Below, piece after piece: positions 25,495 through 34,899 of a DNA stretch of 64,000 nucleotides (positions are counted from its first letter, which is position 1; every line of letters begins with the position of its first letter). A model generated the notes under the pieces. That model was not told where the DNA came from. It saw only the letters and a program-made list of their open reading frames with translations, and made no database searches. Source of the stretch: an uncultured Bilophila sp. (GTDB taxonomy: Bacteria > Desulfobacterota > Desulfovibrionia > Desulfovibrionales > Desulfovibrionaceae); NCBI GenBank assembly GCA_910585945.1, contig CAJUHZ010000008.1, positions 1-64,000 on the forward strand, given 5' to 3'. The position numbers and the translations under genes were made by a program.

Positions 25495-26886
25495 AAAGGC
25501 GGTGGCCAGACCAAGAAAAATGAAAAAACCGGCACTGTCCGTAATGGCGGTGAGAAAAATGCTGGAAGCCTGCGCAGGATCACGCCCCACGATCCGGAAC
25601 AACAGCGGGATGGTTCCCCCCGCCAGCGCGCCGAGCAGCATATCCCCCAGGAGCGCCAGCCCCATGACCAGCCCGAGCGAAAGCACGCCGGAAAAAAGAT
25701 ATACGCCGCAACAGGCCGCCGCGGCCATAAAAAGCCCCGTGACAAGACCGATTTTGCCTTCACGCAGTACGGCAGTCCACGCTTTTTTCTGGTCAAAACG
25801 CTCGGTGGCCAGTTGGCGAATCATTACGGCAAGCGCCTGTTGACCTGTGTTGCCGGCCTGATTGGCGACCATGGGCATGAGAACGGCAAGAAGCGCCATT
25901 TCGGCGATGGATCCTTCAAACAAATAGACGACAAACGCGGACAGGGCCGAAGTGAGCATGTTCACCATCAACCAGGGCAGACGCATCCGCACGGAGTCTT
26001 TCCAGGGCGTGTCCACGCTTTCATCCTGACCGGCCCCAACCATGCCGAGCATGTCGGCGCTGGCCTCGTCCTGCATAACGTCAAGAATATCATCGTATGT
26101 GGCCACGCCGAGCAATCGTCCCTCATAGTCCACAACAGGCATGGCCATGAAATTGTAATGACTCATGCGGTTGGCGACTTCCTTGCGATCCATGTCATAG
26201 CGGACGGCGATCACGTCCTGATTGTGGAGGGCGTCCCTCAAGATGGTGCCCGGCTTGGAAAGCATGAGATCCCGCAGGGAAAGCACGCCGACAAGCCTGT
26301 CGGCGTCATCCACCACATATGCGTAATAGGGAATTTCCTTGTCTTCCATATCATGCCGGATTTGACGGATGGCGTCGTCAACCGTGATATCCCGCTCCAG
26401 CATGACAATTTCGGTGTTCATGATGCCGCCGGCCGTGTCCGGATCGAAGGCGAGCAGCCGGCGAAGCTCTTCCGCGTCCTCGCGGGTAAGCGTGTTCAGC
26501 AGAGTGTCGCGGTGATCCTCCTCCAGTTCGTCAAGCACGTCGGCCGCATCGTCCGGAGACATTTCAGAGATGATGGCCGCGGCTTCGTCCGGGGCAAGGT
26601 GCTCAAGGACGTCCACAGCCAGATCCTCATCAAGTTCGGCCAGCGTGTCGGCGGCTTCACTGGGAGGCAAATGGCGCAAAAGGGAAACCTGTTCCGGAAG
26701 ACTCAGGTTTTCCATATGGTTGGCCATATCGGCGGGATGGGCGTATTCGGCTTCTTCCTCGGGCGGCACAAATTCTTGTCGCGCCAGGGAGGGATCAACC
26801 GGGGGCGTATCGCGCGTGATAAAGCCTTGTGAATCATCACTGTTTTTTTCAATGGAACTGGCTAAAAAATCATGTTTTTTTTGCAT
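25486..26886 (-). CDS. mgtE: magnesium transporter MgtE
   Basis: MgtE is a homodimeric Mg2+ channel gated by cytoplasmic Mg2+. The 466-residue product has the acidic N domain (about 45-150, 'AADTLAELDEDLAVDVLEHL'), two CBS domains (about 155-275) and five membrane helices (about 315-466). The conserved pore segment 'LMPMVANQAGNTGQQALAV' is present. The ATG at 26886 has AGGAG ten bases upstream; an open extension lacks similarity. The message begins with A8 right after the start codon region. It is divergent from nadC. I see no M-box riboswitch in the 160-base leader. Confidence 0.94.
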   Translation of the reverse strand: MQKKHDFLASSIEKNSDDSQGFITRDTPPVDPSLARQEFVPPEEEAEYAHPADMANHMENLSLPEQVSLLRHLPPSEAADTLAELDEDLAVDVLEHLAPDEAAAIISEMSPDDAADVLDELEEDHRDTLLNTLTREDAEELRRLLAFDPDTAGGIMNTEIVMLERDITVDDAIRQIRHDMEDKEIPYYAYVVDDADRLVGVLSLRDLMLSKPGTILRDALHNQDVIAVRYDMDRKEVANRMSHYNFMAMPVVDYEGRLLGVATYDDILDVMQDEASADMLGMVGAGQDESVDTPWKDSVRMRLPWLMVNMLTSALSAFVVYLFEGSIAEMALLAVLMPMVANQAGNTGQQALAVMIRQLATERFDQKKAWTAVLREGKIGLVTGLFMAAAACCGVYLFSGVLSLGLVMGLALLGDMLLGALAGGTIPLLFRIVGRDPAQASSIFLTAITDSAGFFIFLGLATAFLL

Positions 26887-26957
26887 GAGGCACGTTCTCC
26901 TGCAAAAGGATCCGGCAGCAGTCCTCATGGCGACGTCGCAAACGCGCGCACCGGCTC

Positions 26958-26986
26958 TTGACGAAAGCGGACGAGCCACCTACTAA
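26958..26986 (+). promoter_or_regulatory. sigma70-type promoter of the nad operon
   Basis: TTGACG (26958-26963) and TACTAA (26981-26986) are separated by exactly 17 bases, giving a predicted start near 26993, about 54 bases before nadC. Inverted repeats GGCTC/GAGCC overlap the spacer and GCCGG/CCGGC follow it, so a repressor or leader structure is possible. Confidence 0.6.
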
Positions 26987-27046
26987 AGCCGGAAGCGTTG
27001 GGCCGCGACCGGCGTCACCCCGACAGCATGTAGCACTGGCGAAGAT

Positions 27047-27958
27047 ATGGGACAAGATATGAAGCTTCCAGAATTTTCGGAATATTTCAGCGGCGACGCC
27101 CGAACTTGTCTTATGGCCGTCCTGGAACTGGCTTTGGCCGAAGATGGACCGGATTTGACCTCGGAAGGCATTTTTACCCCCACCGATCGCGCTCAGGCCG
27201 TTATTGTCGCCAAAAGCGGAACCGTCATCTCCGGCTTGCCGGTCATTCCCGTTGTCATGGATCTGTGTGCGGCGCGCCCCGCGGAACTCGGTTATACATG
27301 GCAGGCTCTGGCCAGAGAGGGTGAGGAAGTTCCGGCAGGTTTCACTGTTGCCCGCCTGAACGGTCCTGTCCGCCAGGTGTTGCGGGCGGAAAGGGTTATC
27401 CTGAATTTTATCGCTCACCTCTCCGGCATCGCCGCGCTGACCCGCCGCTATGTCGACATTCTGGAAGGCACGGGCGTGCGCCTGCTTGATACGCGCAAGA
27501 CGCTTCCCGGAATGCGTTACCCCGACAAATATGCGGTGCTCTGCGGCGGAGGGCGAAACCACAGGCGCAATCTTGCGGAAATGTTGATGATTAAGGATAA
27601 TCATATTGACGCCGCCGGTTCGATCACTGCGGCTGTCGCCATGGTGCGCGAACGGTGCCGGCCCTGTCCCCCTATTGAGGTGGAATGTCGGACGACCGCC
27701 GAAGTGAGTGAAGCCGTCGCGTGCAATGTTGAGCGGATCATGCTCGACAACATGAGTGTGGAAGCGATCAGGGCGGCGCTTGCGCTTGTGCCCCGCTCCA
27801 TTGAAACGGAAGTAAGCGGCGGCGTGACCCTGGAAAGCCTGCGCGCCCTGGCGACGCCCGGCGTGCGTCAGCCCGATTTTATTTCCGTGGGGCGGATCAC
27901 CCACTCCGCGCCCTCCGCTGATTTCAGTATGCGTATAGCCAAGGATATGCCGGCATGA
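27047..27958 (+). CDS. nadC: quinolinate phosphoribosyltransferase
   Basis: NadC converts quinolinate and PRPP to nicotinate mononucleotide with CO2 release. The 303-residue product has 'AEDGPDLTSEGIF', 'RVILNFIAHLSGIAALT', 'LLDTRKTLPGMRYPDKYAV', 'GGGRNHRRNLAEMLMIKDNH' and 'IEVECRTTAE', which carry the substrate-binding Arg, His and Lys residues. ATGs at 27047 and 27059 are both possible. It is first of a nadC-nadA-nadB operon and its stop overlaps nadA by four bases (ATGA). Together the three genes make NaMN from aspartate and dihydroxyacetone phosphate. Confidence 0.95.
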   Translation: MGQDMKLPEFSEYFSGDARTCLMAVLELALAEDGPDLTSEGIFTPTDRAQAVIVAKSGTVISGLPVIPVVMDLCAARPAELGYTWQALAREGEEVPAGFTVARLNGPVRQVLRAERVILNFIAHLSGIAALTRRYVDILEGTGVRLLDTRKTLPGMRYPDKYAVLCGGGRNHRRNLAEMLMIKDNHIDAAGSITAAVAMVRERCRPCPPIEVECRTTAEVSEAVACNVERIMLDNMSVEAIRAALALVPRSIETEVSGGVTLESLRALATPGVRQPDFISVGRITHSAPSADFSMRIAKDMPA

Positions 27959-29010
27959 GCACACAACACGAAACCCGCGACGCCGACGCCAGAGCCATTG
28001 ATGCCCTGCGCAAGGAACTTGGGGACGAAGTGGTCCTTCTCGGGCACCACTATCAACACCAGGATATTGTTGACCACTGTGATTTTCTCGGTGATTCACT
28101 GGAACTGTCGCGCAAGGCCGCAAATGTGGCGGCGCGGCATATCGTGTTCTGCGGCGTTTATTTCATGGCTGAATCGGCCGCGCTTCTGGCCCGAGCCGAT
28201 CAGGCCGTGCACCTGCCGGAACCAGACGCCGATTGCGTGATGGCGCTGATGACCCCGGCCGTATTGCTGGATCATATCCTGACCCGCCTTACTTCTACCG
28301 GACGCCGCCTTATCCCCCTCGCCTACGTCAACACCTTCATGGACGTCAAAGCTGTAGTGGGAAGACACGGAGGCGCCGTATGCACATCGGCCAATGCGGA
28401 ACAAATGCTGAGATGGGCACTGAAGGAAGGAGACGGCGTGCTTTTCCTTCCCGATAAAAATCTGGGGCAAAACACGGCGCGCACACTTGGGCTGGCTGAT
28501 ACGGACATTCATCTTCTTGATATCCGCAAACGCGGCGAGGCGCTTGATCTTGCCGCGGCCAACAAGGCCTCCCTGCTCTGCTGGCCGGGGCTGTGCGCCA
28601 TCCATGCCAGATTTACGGCGGATCAGGTCAATGCCGCTCGCGCCGCCGATCCCTCCTGCCGCATCGTGGTGCATCCCGAGTGTTCGCCGGAAGTGGCCCA
28701 AGCGGCCGATGCAGCCGGATCGACGTCATTCATCATTGATTTTGTCCGTTCGGCTCCGGCGGGGGCGCATATTGTCATCGGCACCGAGGGCAATCTTGTT
28801 CGCCGCCTGGAAAGGCAATACGCGGATCGTGTGAAGATCGATCCCCTACTTTTCAGCACTTGTTCGCACATGGCAAAAGTGACGCCAGCCAAATTGCGGA
28901 ACTCTCTGGAACAGATTCGGAAGGGTACGGCCGCGCCCGTTTCCGTACCAGAGCTGGATGCGGCTCCAGCGCGCGCCACCCTTGAACGAATGCTTGAAGT
29001 TTGCGCATAG
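27955..29010 (+). CDS. nadA: quinolinate synthase
   Basis: NadA condenses iminoaspartate with dihydroxyacetone phosphate using a [4Fe-4S] cluster. The 351-residue product has 'VVLLGHHYQHQDIVDHCDFL', 'CGVYFMAESAALL', 'YVNTFMDVKAVVG', 'VCTSANAEQML', 'FLPDKNLGQN', 'VVHPECSPEV' and 'LFSTCSHMAKV'. The three cluster cysteines are most likely those of the CGVYF or HCDF region, HPEC and STCS, by family analogy. It is translationally coupled to nadC and followed by nadB. Confidence 0.95.
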   Translation: MSTQHETRDADARAIDALRKELGDEVVLLGHHYQHQDIVDHCDFLGDSLELSRKAANVAARHIVFCGVYFMAESAALLARADQAVHLPEPDADCVMALMTPAVLLDHILTRLTSTGRRLIPLAYVNTFMDVKAVVGRHGGAVCTSANAEQMLRWALKEGDGVLFLPDKNLGQNTARTLGLADTDIHLLDIRKRGEALDLAAANKASLLCWPGLCAIHARFTADQVNAARAADPSCRIVVHPECSPEVAQAADAAGSTSFIIDFVRSAPAGAHIVIGTEGNLVRRLERQYADRVKIDPLLFSTCSHMAKVTPAKLRNSLEQIRKGTAAPVSVPELDAAPARATLERMLEVCA

Positions 29011-29133
29011 CCCCTGGGGGCGCCCCGGCGTCCGGCGGAGCTCCCAAACATTACATGCGCGTATGGCGGCACCGTCGCCGCGAGCTGGCGCATCCCCCTT
29101 TTCCGGGCACGTTCTTTCGGTAAAGAAGGCAAT

Positions 29134-30717
29134 ATGACACAGCACAGGCTTCATTCCAGAGTCCTTGTCATCGGGGCAGGCATCAGCGGAAGCACCACCG
29201 CGCTGACGCTTGCCGATCTCGGTCACGAAGTGACGCTTATCGTTACCGGACAAGAACTTGACGGCGGCAATTCGGCCCTCGCCCAGGGAGGGATTATCTA
29301 CCGTCCCTACCCCGGGGACGAACAGGATCTGGAAAAAGACATCCTGATAGCCGGTCATCACCACAATTCCCTTCAGGCTGTGCGCTTTCTGTGCCAAAAC
29401 GGCCCCGAGGCGGTGAAAAGACTGCTTATCGAACGTTCCCGAGTACCCTTTGACAAAAGCGACGACGGCACAAGCCTTGATTTCACGCGTGAAGGCGGCC
29501 ACAGCGCCCCGCGTATCCTGCATTGTGCCGATCACAGCGGACGTTCCATCATGGAGGGTCTGCTTGCGCAGGTGAAGGCAGCGAAAAATATTCAGATTCT
29601 GAACGGACGCACAGCGGTCGATCTTATCACGACGCATCACCACACCCGAAGCATGGAGTACCGCTATCAACTGGAAAACCAGTGCCTTGGCGCGTATGTT
29701 CTGAACGAAGAAAGCGGCGAAGTCGAGACGCTGCTGGCCGACTGGACAGTGCTTGCCACCGGCGGGGTGGGGCAGGTTTACCTGCACACCACAAACACGC
29801 CGGCGTCCACAGGTTCCGGCATCACCATGGCGCAACGCGCCGGAGTCCGGCTGGACAATATGGAATATCTCCAGTTCCACCCGACAGGCTTGTACACGCG
29901 TCAGCCGAACCGGTTTCTCATTACCGAAGCCCTGCGTGGCGAAGGGGCGCGGCTGGTGGACTCCAAAGGACGGGCGTTCATGCGCGAGCACGACGAGCGT
30001 GCCGATCTCGCTCCTCGCGATATCGTAGCCCGTGCGATCATGGAGGAAATGCTGCACAGCGGCGATGACTGCGTGTATTTGGATCTTTCCAACGTGAAGC
30101 ACGACATCCCGCATCGTTTCCCGACCATTTACCAGCGTTGCCTTGACGAAGAGCTGGACATCACTCAAAGGCCAATCCCTGTAGTTCCGGTGATGCACTA
30201 TTTCTGCGGAGGCATCCTGACCGACACACGGGGCCGCACTACCCTTTCCCATCTGTATAGCGTGGGCGAATGCAGTTGCACCGGTCTGCACGGGGCCAAT
30301 CGCCTGGCCAGCACATCCTTGCTGGAAGCCCTGCTTTGGGGGGCGAGCGCCGGCCATGACATTGCACAAAGGATTACCGCGCGCCCCTTTGTGAGCAAAC
30401 AGTTGGCCGACTCCATTCCCGACTGGGAAAATACCGGGGACGAACGCAATGACGACCCGGCGCTGATTGCTCAGGACTGGGCGACGATCCGCAACACCAT
30501 GTGGAACTATGTGGGCATAAGCAGAACAGCCAGCCGTCTGCGCCGGGCATTTGAAGATTTGCGCGATTTGTCCCGCCACCTCCACGATTTTTACAAGCAC
30601 ACGCCCCTGTCCAAACCGGTGGTGGACCTTTTTCATGGTTGTCAGACAGCGTACAGCATCACGCAGAGCGCATTGCGCAATCCGCACAGCCTTGGCTGTC
30701 ATTTCAGAGTGAACTAA
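29134..30717 (+). CDS. nadB: L-aspartate oxidase
   Basis: NadB is an FAD enzyme that oxidises aspartate to iminoaspartate, with fumarate or oxygen as acceptor; fumarate would be the likely acceptor in an anaerobe. The 527-residue product has the FAD Rossmann start 'VLVIGAGISGSTTALTLADL', 'GGNSALAQGGI', 'VLATGGVGQVYLHTTNP'-like residues around 210-225, 'EYLQFHPTGLY', 'ALRGEGARLVDSKGRAFM' and 'GLHGANRLASTSLLEALLWG'. The ATG follows AAGG. A 123-base gap after nadA holds no clear terminator, so it is probably in the same operon. Confidence 0.95.
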   Translation: MTQHRLHSRVLVIGAGISGSTTALTLADLGHEVTLIVTGQELDGGNSALAQGGIIYRPYPGDEQDLEKDILIAGHHHNSLQAVRFLCQNGPEAVKRLLIERSRVPFDKSDDGTSLDFTREGGHSAPRILHCADHSGRSIMEGLLAQVKAAKNIQILNGRTAVDLITTHHHTRSMEYRYQLENQCLGAYVLNEESGEVETLLADWTVLATGGVGQVYLHTTNTPASTGSGITMAQRAGVRLDNMEYLQFHPTGLYTRQPNRFLITEALRGEGARLVDSKGRAFMREHDERADLAPRDIVARAIMEEMLHSGDDCVYLDLSNVKHDIPHRFPTIYQRCLDEELDITQRPIPVVPVMHYFCGGILTDTRGRTTLSHLYSVGECSCTGLHGANRLASTSLLEALLWGASAGHDIAQRITARPFVSKQLADSIPDWENTGDERNDDPALIAQDWATIRNTMWNYVGISRTASRLRRAFEDLRDLSRHLHDFYKHTPLSKPVVDLFHGCQTAYSITQSALRNPHSLGCHFRVN

Positions 30718-30763
30718 GCCCGAAAACGCTCCGCCCCTTCACCCGCTAACCATCCGGAAAACC

Positions 30764-32155
30764 ATGAGTACAAAAAATACATCCAGGGAACAATTGGGAA
30801 GCCGCCTGGGGTTCCTTCTTCTTTCAGCGGGTTGTGCAATCGGCCTTGGGAATGTCTGGCGTTTTCCCTATATTACGGGCGAGTACGGCGGAGCGCTTTT
30901 TGTACTCATTTATATTGGCTTTCTTGTTGCCGTGGGTTTGCCGATCATGGTGATGGAATTTGCGGTGGGACGCGCCTCACGAAAAAACATGGGGGCAGCC
31001 TTTCACGCTCTGGAGCCAAAAGGAAGCAAGTGGCATGTGTTCGGCTGCTTCAGCCTGATCGGAAGTTATGTGCTGATGATGTTCTATACGACTGTCGCCG
31101 GCTGGATGATGGCGTACTGCTGGTATATCGGACGTGGCGAACTCACCGGGCGCAGCCCCGGACAGATCGCCGACTTTTTCAAGGCCATGCTGGGTGATCC
31201 ATACTCCATGATCTTTTGGATGGCCTGCACTGTCGCTATTGGCTTTGTGGTGTGCGGCATGGGAGTGCGCAACGGGGTTGAGCGTGTTGTCAAATACATG
31301 ATGTTCGGTCTGCTGATCCTCATGCTCGCGCTGGTAGGGCGCGCGGTCACGCTTCCGGGAGCGGAAGCCGGCATTCGCTTTTATCTTCTGCCCGATGTGG
31401 ACAAAATGATGCAAGGCGGCTTTCACGGTCTGTTCACTGTGCTCAACGCCGCTATGGGGCAGGCTTTTTTCACGCTGAGTCTGGGCATAGGAGCAATGGA
31501 AATCTTTGGCAGTTACATCGGCAAAAGCCGTTCACTCACCGGAGAAGCCATTCATATCGCCGCGCTGGACACCTTTGTGGCTCTTATGGCGGGGTTGATC
31601 ATCTTTCCGGCCTGTTTTGCCTTCGGCGTGGACGCGGAAATGGGTCCGGGCCTGATTTTCGTTACTTTGCCCAATATTTTCAACAGCATGACATATGGAA
31701 ACTTTTGGGGGGTTCTGTTTTTCATCTTTATGAGCTTCGCTGCCCTGTCAACAGTGATCACCGTTTTTGAGAATATCGTTTCCTATTTTATCGACGTGTG
31801 GGGATGGGCGCGAAAAACCGCCGTCTGGTTCAACGGCGTTCTGCTTTTCATCCTTTCTCTTCCATGCGCGCTTGGTTTCAACAAACTTTCCCATATTGAA
31901 CCCCTGGGCAAGGGGAGCGGCATTCTTGATCTTGAAGACTTCATTGTCAGCAACAACCTTCTGCCCATCGGTTCTCTGGTTTTTCTCCTGTTTTGCTGCC
32001 AGCCCTGGGGATGGAATTGGGAGAACTTTCTTGGCGAGGCGGATCAGGGAAAAGGCGTTCGGTTTCCTCACTGGCTCAAGCCGTATCTGCGCTATGTGCT
32101 CCCGTGGATTGTGATTCTCGTGCTTGTCCAAGGGTATATTAACAAACTATTCTAG
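30764..32155 (+). CDS. sodium-dependent transporter, NSS (SNF) family
   Basis: The 463-residue membrane protein carries the NSS hallmark in its first helix, 'GFLLLSAGCAIGLGNVWRFP' followed by YITGEYGGALF. About eleven to twelve membrane helices follow, including 'SLGIGAMEIFGSYIGKS' and 'FFIFMSFAALSTVITVFENI'. NSS proteins use Na+ to import amino acids or related amines; the substrate cannot be read from sequence. It may be co-transcribed with nadB (46-base gap). Its TAG stop is embedded in the first palindrome of repeat R5, which may double as its terminator. Confidence 0.88.
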   Translation: MSTKNTSREQLGSRLGFLLLSAGCAIGLGNVWRFPYITGEYGGALFVLIYIGFLVAVGLPIMVMEFAVGRASRKNMGAAFHALEPKGSKWHVFGCFSLIGSYVLMMFYTTVAGWMMAYCWYIGRGELTGRSPGQIADFFKAMLGDPYSMIFWMACTVAIGFVVCGMGVRNGVERVVKYMMFGLLILMLALVGRAVTLPGAEAGIRFYLLPDVDKMMQGGFHGLFTVLNAAMGQAFFTLSLGIGAMEIFGSYIGKSRSLTGEAIHIAALDTFVALMAGLIIFPACFAFGVDAEMGPGLIFVTLPNIFNSMTYGNFWGVLFFIFMSFAALSTVITVFENIVSYFIDVWGWARKTAVWFNGVLLFILSLPCALGFNKLSHIEPLGKGSGILDLEDFIVSNNLLPIGSLVFLLFCCQPWGWNWENFLGEADQGKGVRFPHWLKPYLRYVLPWIVILVLVQGYINKLF

Positions 32156-32315
32156 AAGTTATTTCATAACTCATATGAAATGACTTCTACCGTCAGACGC
32201 AAGTCTGACGCGATGTGAAAAGCGCCGTAAGTGACTCCGAACCCTACGCTTTTGGGCAAATGAGCTTTGTGATTCAGTTCAGGCCGGATCACGAAATACG
32301 TTGTAGAAGTCATGC
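32154..32315 (+). repeat. dispersed repeat copy R5 (full length)
   Basis: AGAAGTTATTTCAT (32154-32167) pairs with ATGAAATGACTTCT (32175-32188) with one mismatch. A perfect hairpin with a GCAA tetraloop follows, CGTCAGAC (32191-32198) with GTCTGACG (32203-32210), and then the core. The end reads GATCACGAAATACGTTGTAG. ATGACTTCTAC (32180-32190) and GTAGAAGTCAT (32303-32313) form 11-bp inverted ends. It begins inside the transporter stop codon and ends 33 bases before ybaK. Confidence 0.75.
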
Positions 32316-32348
32316 CATAATTGATTTCTCCACCGAAAAGGACCGCCT

Positions 32349-32831
32349 GTGAACGAGCATGTGAAAAAAACAAATGCCGCACGGCTCCTTGACGAGCTTC
32401 ACATCCCTTATGAGCTACATACAGCCGCTGTGGACGAATCCGATTTGTCCGCCGTGACAATGGCGCGTTCCCTTGGCGTCAGCCCTGAAGAGGTATACAA
32501 GACATTGGTCGCACGGGGCGACAAACACGGTGTTCTCCTGGCCTGCATCCCAGCGGAAGCTCAACTGGATCTCAAGCGGCTGGCGTATGCTTCGGGGAAC
32601 AAAAGCGTCGACATGGTTCCGCTGAAAGAGGTTTTCCCCTTGACAGGTTACATTCGAGGCGGCTGCTCTCCCCTGAGCACACGCAAGGCGTACCCTGTCT
32701 ATCTGGATGAAAGCGCCATTCTTCTGGAACAAATTTTTGTCAGTGCGGGGCAACGTGGCGTGCAGCTCCGTCTCTCGCCGGAGGACCTGCTCACGGCCGC
32801 GCATGGGGTGTACGCGCCCATCATTCGGTAA
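32349..32831 (+). CDS. ybaK: Cys-tRNA(Pro)/aminoacyl-tRNA deacylase YbaK
   Basis: YbaK hydrolyses mischarged Cys-tRNA-Pro. The 160-residue single-domain protein has 'KTNAARLLDELHIPYELH', the conserved Lys in 'VYKTLVARGDKHG', 'ACIPAEAQLDLKRLAYASG' and the GG-SPL loop 'GGCSPLSTRKAYPVYLDES'. The start is GTG at 32349 with AAGGA seven bases before it; a second in-frame GTG occurs four codons later. It stands between repeat R5 and a partial copy R9. Confidence 0.88.
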   Translation: MNEHVKKTNAARLLDELHIPYELHTAAVDESDLSAVTMARSLGVSPEEVYKTLVARGDKHGVLLACIPAEAQLDLKRLAYASGNKSVDMVPLKEVFPLTGYIRGGCSPLSTRKAYPVYLDESAILLEQIFVSAGQRGVQLRLSPEDLLTAAHGVYAPIIR

Positions 32832-32860
32832 ACAAATTTTCTGCGATGGGAAAAATATTT

Positions 32861-32895
32861 CGTAAATGACTTCTGCCGTCAGGCATAAGCGCAAT
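32861..32895 (+). repeat. dispersed repeat, partial copy R9
   Basis: AAATGACTTCTGCCGTCAGGC matches the start modules of R5 and R2 and is followed by unrelated sequence. The remainder of the element is not recognisable. It lies 30 bases past the ybaK stop. Confidence 0.5.
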
Positions 32896-32928
32896 CATGC
32901 GCACTGTTCAATGCCGAAGCAGGCATCC

Positions 32929-32957
32929 TGAAGTTTTGAGACTGAAAAACTCAGGGC
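32929..32957 (+). promoter_or_regulatory. hairpin in the tyrS leader
   Basis: CCTGAAGTTTT pairs with AAAACTCAGG across a short loop, with one bulged A. No T tract follows, so it is not a classical terminator. It lies 50 bases before tyrS and may affect its translation or message stability. Confidence 0.35.
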
Positions 32958-33007
32958 GCATCTCTGAAAAAGATTTCAAAGCAACATGCTTAAACAGAGG
33001 GAAACAT

Positions 33008-34204
33008 ATGGAATCTGTCGATACGCAAATGCAGGTCATCAAACGGGGCTGCGCCGATCTTGTTGATGAAGCCGAACTCCGCAAAAAGCTTTCCAGAGGA
33101 AAACCGCTGCTGATTAAGGTTGGTTTTGATCCAACCGCGCCGGATCTTCATTTGGGGCATACGGTTCTCATCCACAAGATGCGCCATTTTCAGGAGCTGG
33201 GTCATAAGGTTGTTTTCTTGATCGGTGATTTTACCGGTCGGATTGGCGATCCTTCGGGCAAATCCATCACGCGCCCGCCCCTGACCGAAGAACAGGTCAC
33301 CGCCAATGCGGAAACATACAAGAAACAGGTTTTCAAAATTCTTGATCCGCAAACGACAGTTGTCGAATTCAATTCCAGGTGGCTCGGCGCGCTGTCTTCG
33401 GCAGACATGATCCGCCTGACCTCACGCTACACGCTGGCCCGCATGCTGGAACGAGATGACTTTGCCAAGCGCTACAAGGAAAATACGCCTATCGCTCTGC
33501 ATGAACTGCTCTATCCCCTGCTGCAGGGGTATGACTCGGTTGCCCTCAAATGTGATGTGGAATTGGGCGGCCGGGATCAAACGTTCAATCTGCTGGTTGG
33601 GCGCACGCTGATGTCCCAATATGGTCTGGAGCCTCAGTGCATTTTGACCATGCCTCTGCTTGAAGGGTTGGACGGCGTTCGCAAGATGTCCAAAAGTTAC
33701 GGAAATTACATCGGCATTGACGAACCGGCCGGGGATCAGTTCGGCAAGGCCATGTCCATTTCCGACGAATTGATGTGGCGTTTCTACGAACTGATTTCCA
33801 GCAAGTCGCTGGAAGATATCGCCGCGCTCAGGAAAGATGTGGAAGAAGGTCGGGTTCATCCCAAAAAGGCCAAGGAAGAACTGGCGTTTGAAATCACGGC
33901 CCGGTACAGCGGCGAGGAAAAGGCGCGGGAAGCCATGCAGGCATTCAACGCCGTATTCGCCGATGGCGGCGTGCCCGCTGACGCGCCCGAGTTTGCCTGT
34001 GGATACGGCGAGGCCAGCAAGCCGCCGGTTTTCCTGACCGACGCGGGTCTTGCAGCCTCTCGCGGCGAAGCCAAACGGTTGATTCGGCAAGGCTCGCTTC
34101 ATCTTGATGGAGAGAAACATACCGATGCCGACTCCCCGCTCGCTCCCGGTTCCTATGTGGTAAAACTTGGGAAAAAACGTTTTCTCCGACTGACGGTGCG
34201 CTGA
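33008..34204 (+). CDS. tyrS: tyrosyl-tRNA synthetase
   Basis: TyrS charges tRNA-Tyr. The 398-residue product has the class I HIGH-like motif in 'PTAPDLHLGHTVL', the KMSKS motif in 'VRKMSKSYGNYIG', and a C-terminal S4 RNA-binding domain (about 335-398, 'GEAKRLIRQGSLHLDGEK'). The shape is the TyrRS type common in proteobacteria that have the longer insertion form. The ATG at 33008 follows CAGAGGGA. Its stop overlaps the M50 peptidase start by one base (TGATG). Confidence 0.95.
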   Translation: MESVDTQMQVIKRGCADLVDEAELRKKLSRGKPLLIKVGFDPTAPDLHLGHTVLIHKMRHFQELGHKVVFLIGDFTGRIGDPSGKSITRPPLTEEQVTANAETYKKQVFKILDPQTTVVEFNSRWLGALSSADMIRLTSRYTLARMLERDDFAKRYKENTPIALHELLYPLLQGYDSVALKCDVELGGRDQTFNLLVGRTLMSQYGLEPQCILTMPLLEGLDGVRKMSKSYGNYIGIDEPAGDQFGKAMSISDELMWRFYELISSKSLEDIAALRKDVEEGRVHPKKAKEELAFEITARYSGEEKAREAMQAFNAVFADGGVPADAPEFACGYGEASKPPVFLTDAGLAASRGEAKRLIRQGSLHLDGEKHTDADSPLAPGSYVVKLGKKRFLRLTVR

Positions 34205-34893
34205 TGTTCGAGCTGGATTTTACAGCAAGCATTCGCCATTTGACCGTGGCCTTTGTGCCCTTGATGCTTGGCATCATTCTGCATGAAGTGGCCCACGGCT
34301 GGATGGCGTTGCGCCGTGGCGACGCGACAGCGGCCATGCTCGGCAGACTGACGCTCAACCCTTTCCCGCATATCGATCCGCTGGGGCTTTTCGTTTTTGT
34401 GATAACGAGCCTGTCCGGCTCCTTTGTGTTCGGTTGGGCAAAGCCGGTGCCGATCAATCCGCGAAACTTCAAGCATCTGGTGAAGGATACCATGCTGGTT
34501 TCCGCCGCCGGACCCGGGTGCAATTTCCTTCTGGCAGTGGCGTTCGCCCTGCTTTTGCGGTTTCTTCTCGTTATTTTTCCTGTTGAAACATGGGGACACG
34601 ATGCCATCTGGATCTTTTTCTTTCTCATGTTTCGATCGGGTATCCTGATCAATCTTTCGCTCGCCTGGATCAATCTTCTCCCTATTCCCCCTCTGGACGG
34701 CAGTAAAATTTTGTGGGGGCTTCTCCCACCCTCACTCAGTTATCACTACATGCGTCTGGAACGGTATGGGATGTTGATCTTGATCCTGATGCTTGCAACA
34801 GGCATGCTTGGGACGATACTTTTACCGCTGGTGAGAGGTTCATTCAACGGTATTGTTTCTCTCATTCTCCCAATTGAATATGCAACATTATGA
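34204..34893 (+). CDS. site-2 protease (M50) family membrane metalloprotease
   Basis: The 229-residue protein has about six membrane helices. Its zinc site is HEVAHG (residues 26-31), and the third-ligand segment 'NLLPIPPLDGSKIL' lies near residues 158-171. 'FGWAKPVPINPRNFKH' is typical of the short, PDZ-less M50 group. Its client is unknown; related enzymes cleave regulators inside membranes. It is translationally coupled to tyrS and followed by rfaE2 after six bases. Confidence 0.88.
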   Translation: MFELDFTASIRHLTVAFVPLMLGIILHEVAHGWMALRRGDATAAMLGRLTLNPFPHIDPLGLFVFVITSLSGSFVFGWAKPVPINPRNFKHLVKDTMLVSAAGPGCNFLLAVAFALLLRFLLVIFPVETWGHDAIWIFFFLMFRSGILINLSLAWINLLPIPPLDGSKILWGLLPPSLSYHYMRLERYGMLILILMLATGMLGTILLPLVRGSFNGIVSLILPIEYATL

Positions 34894-34899
34894 ATTGCC

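Noticed and set aside
26887..27046. Mg2+ riboswitch upstream of mgtE
   Set aside because: The leader shows GGCTC/GAGCC hairpins but none of the conserved M-box sequence I could recognise.
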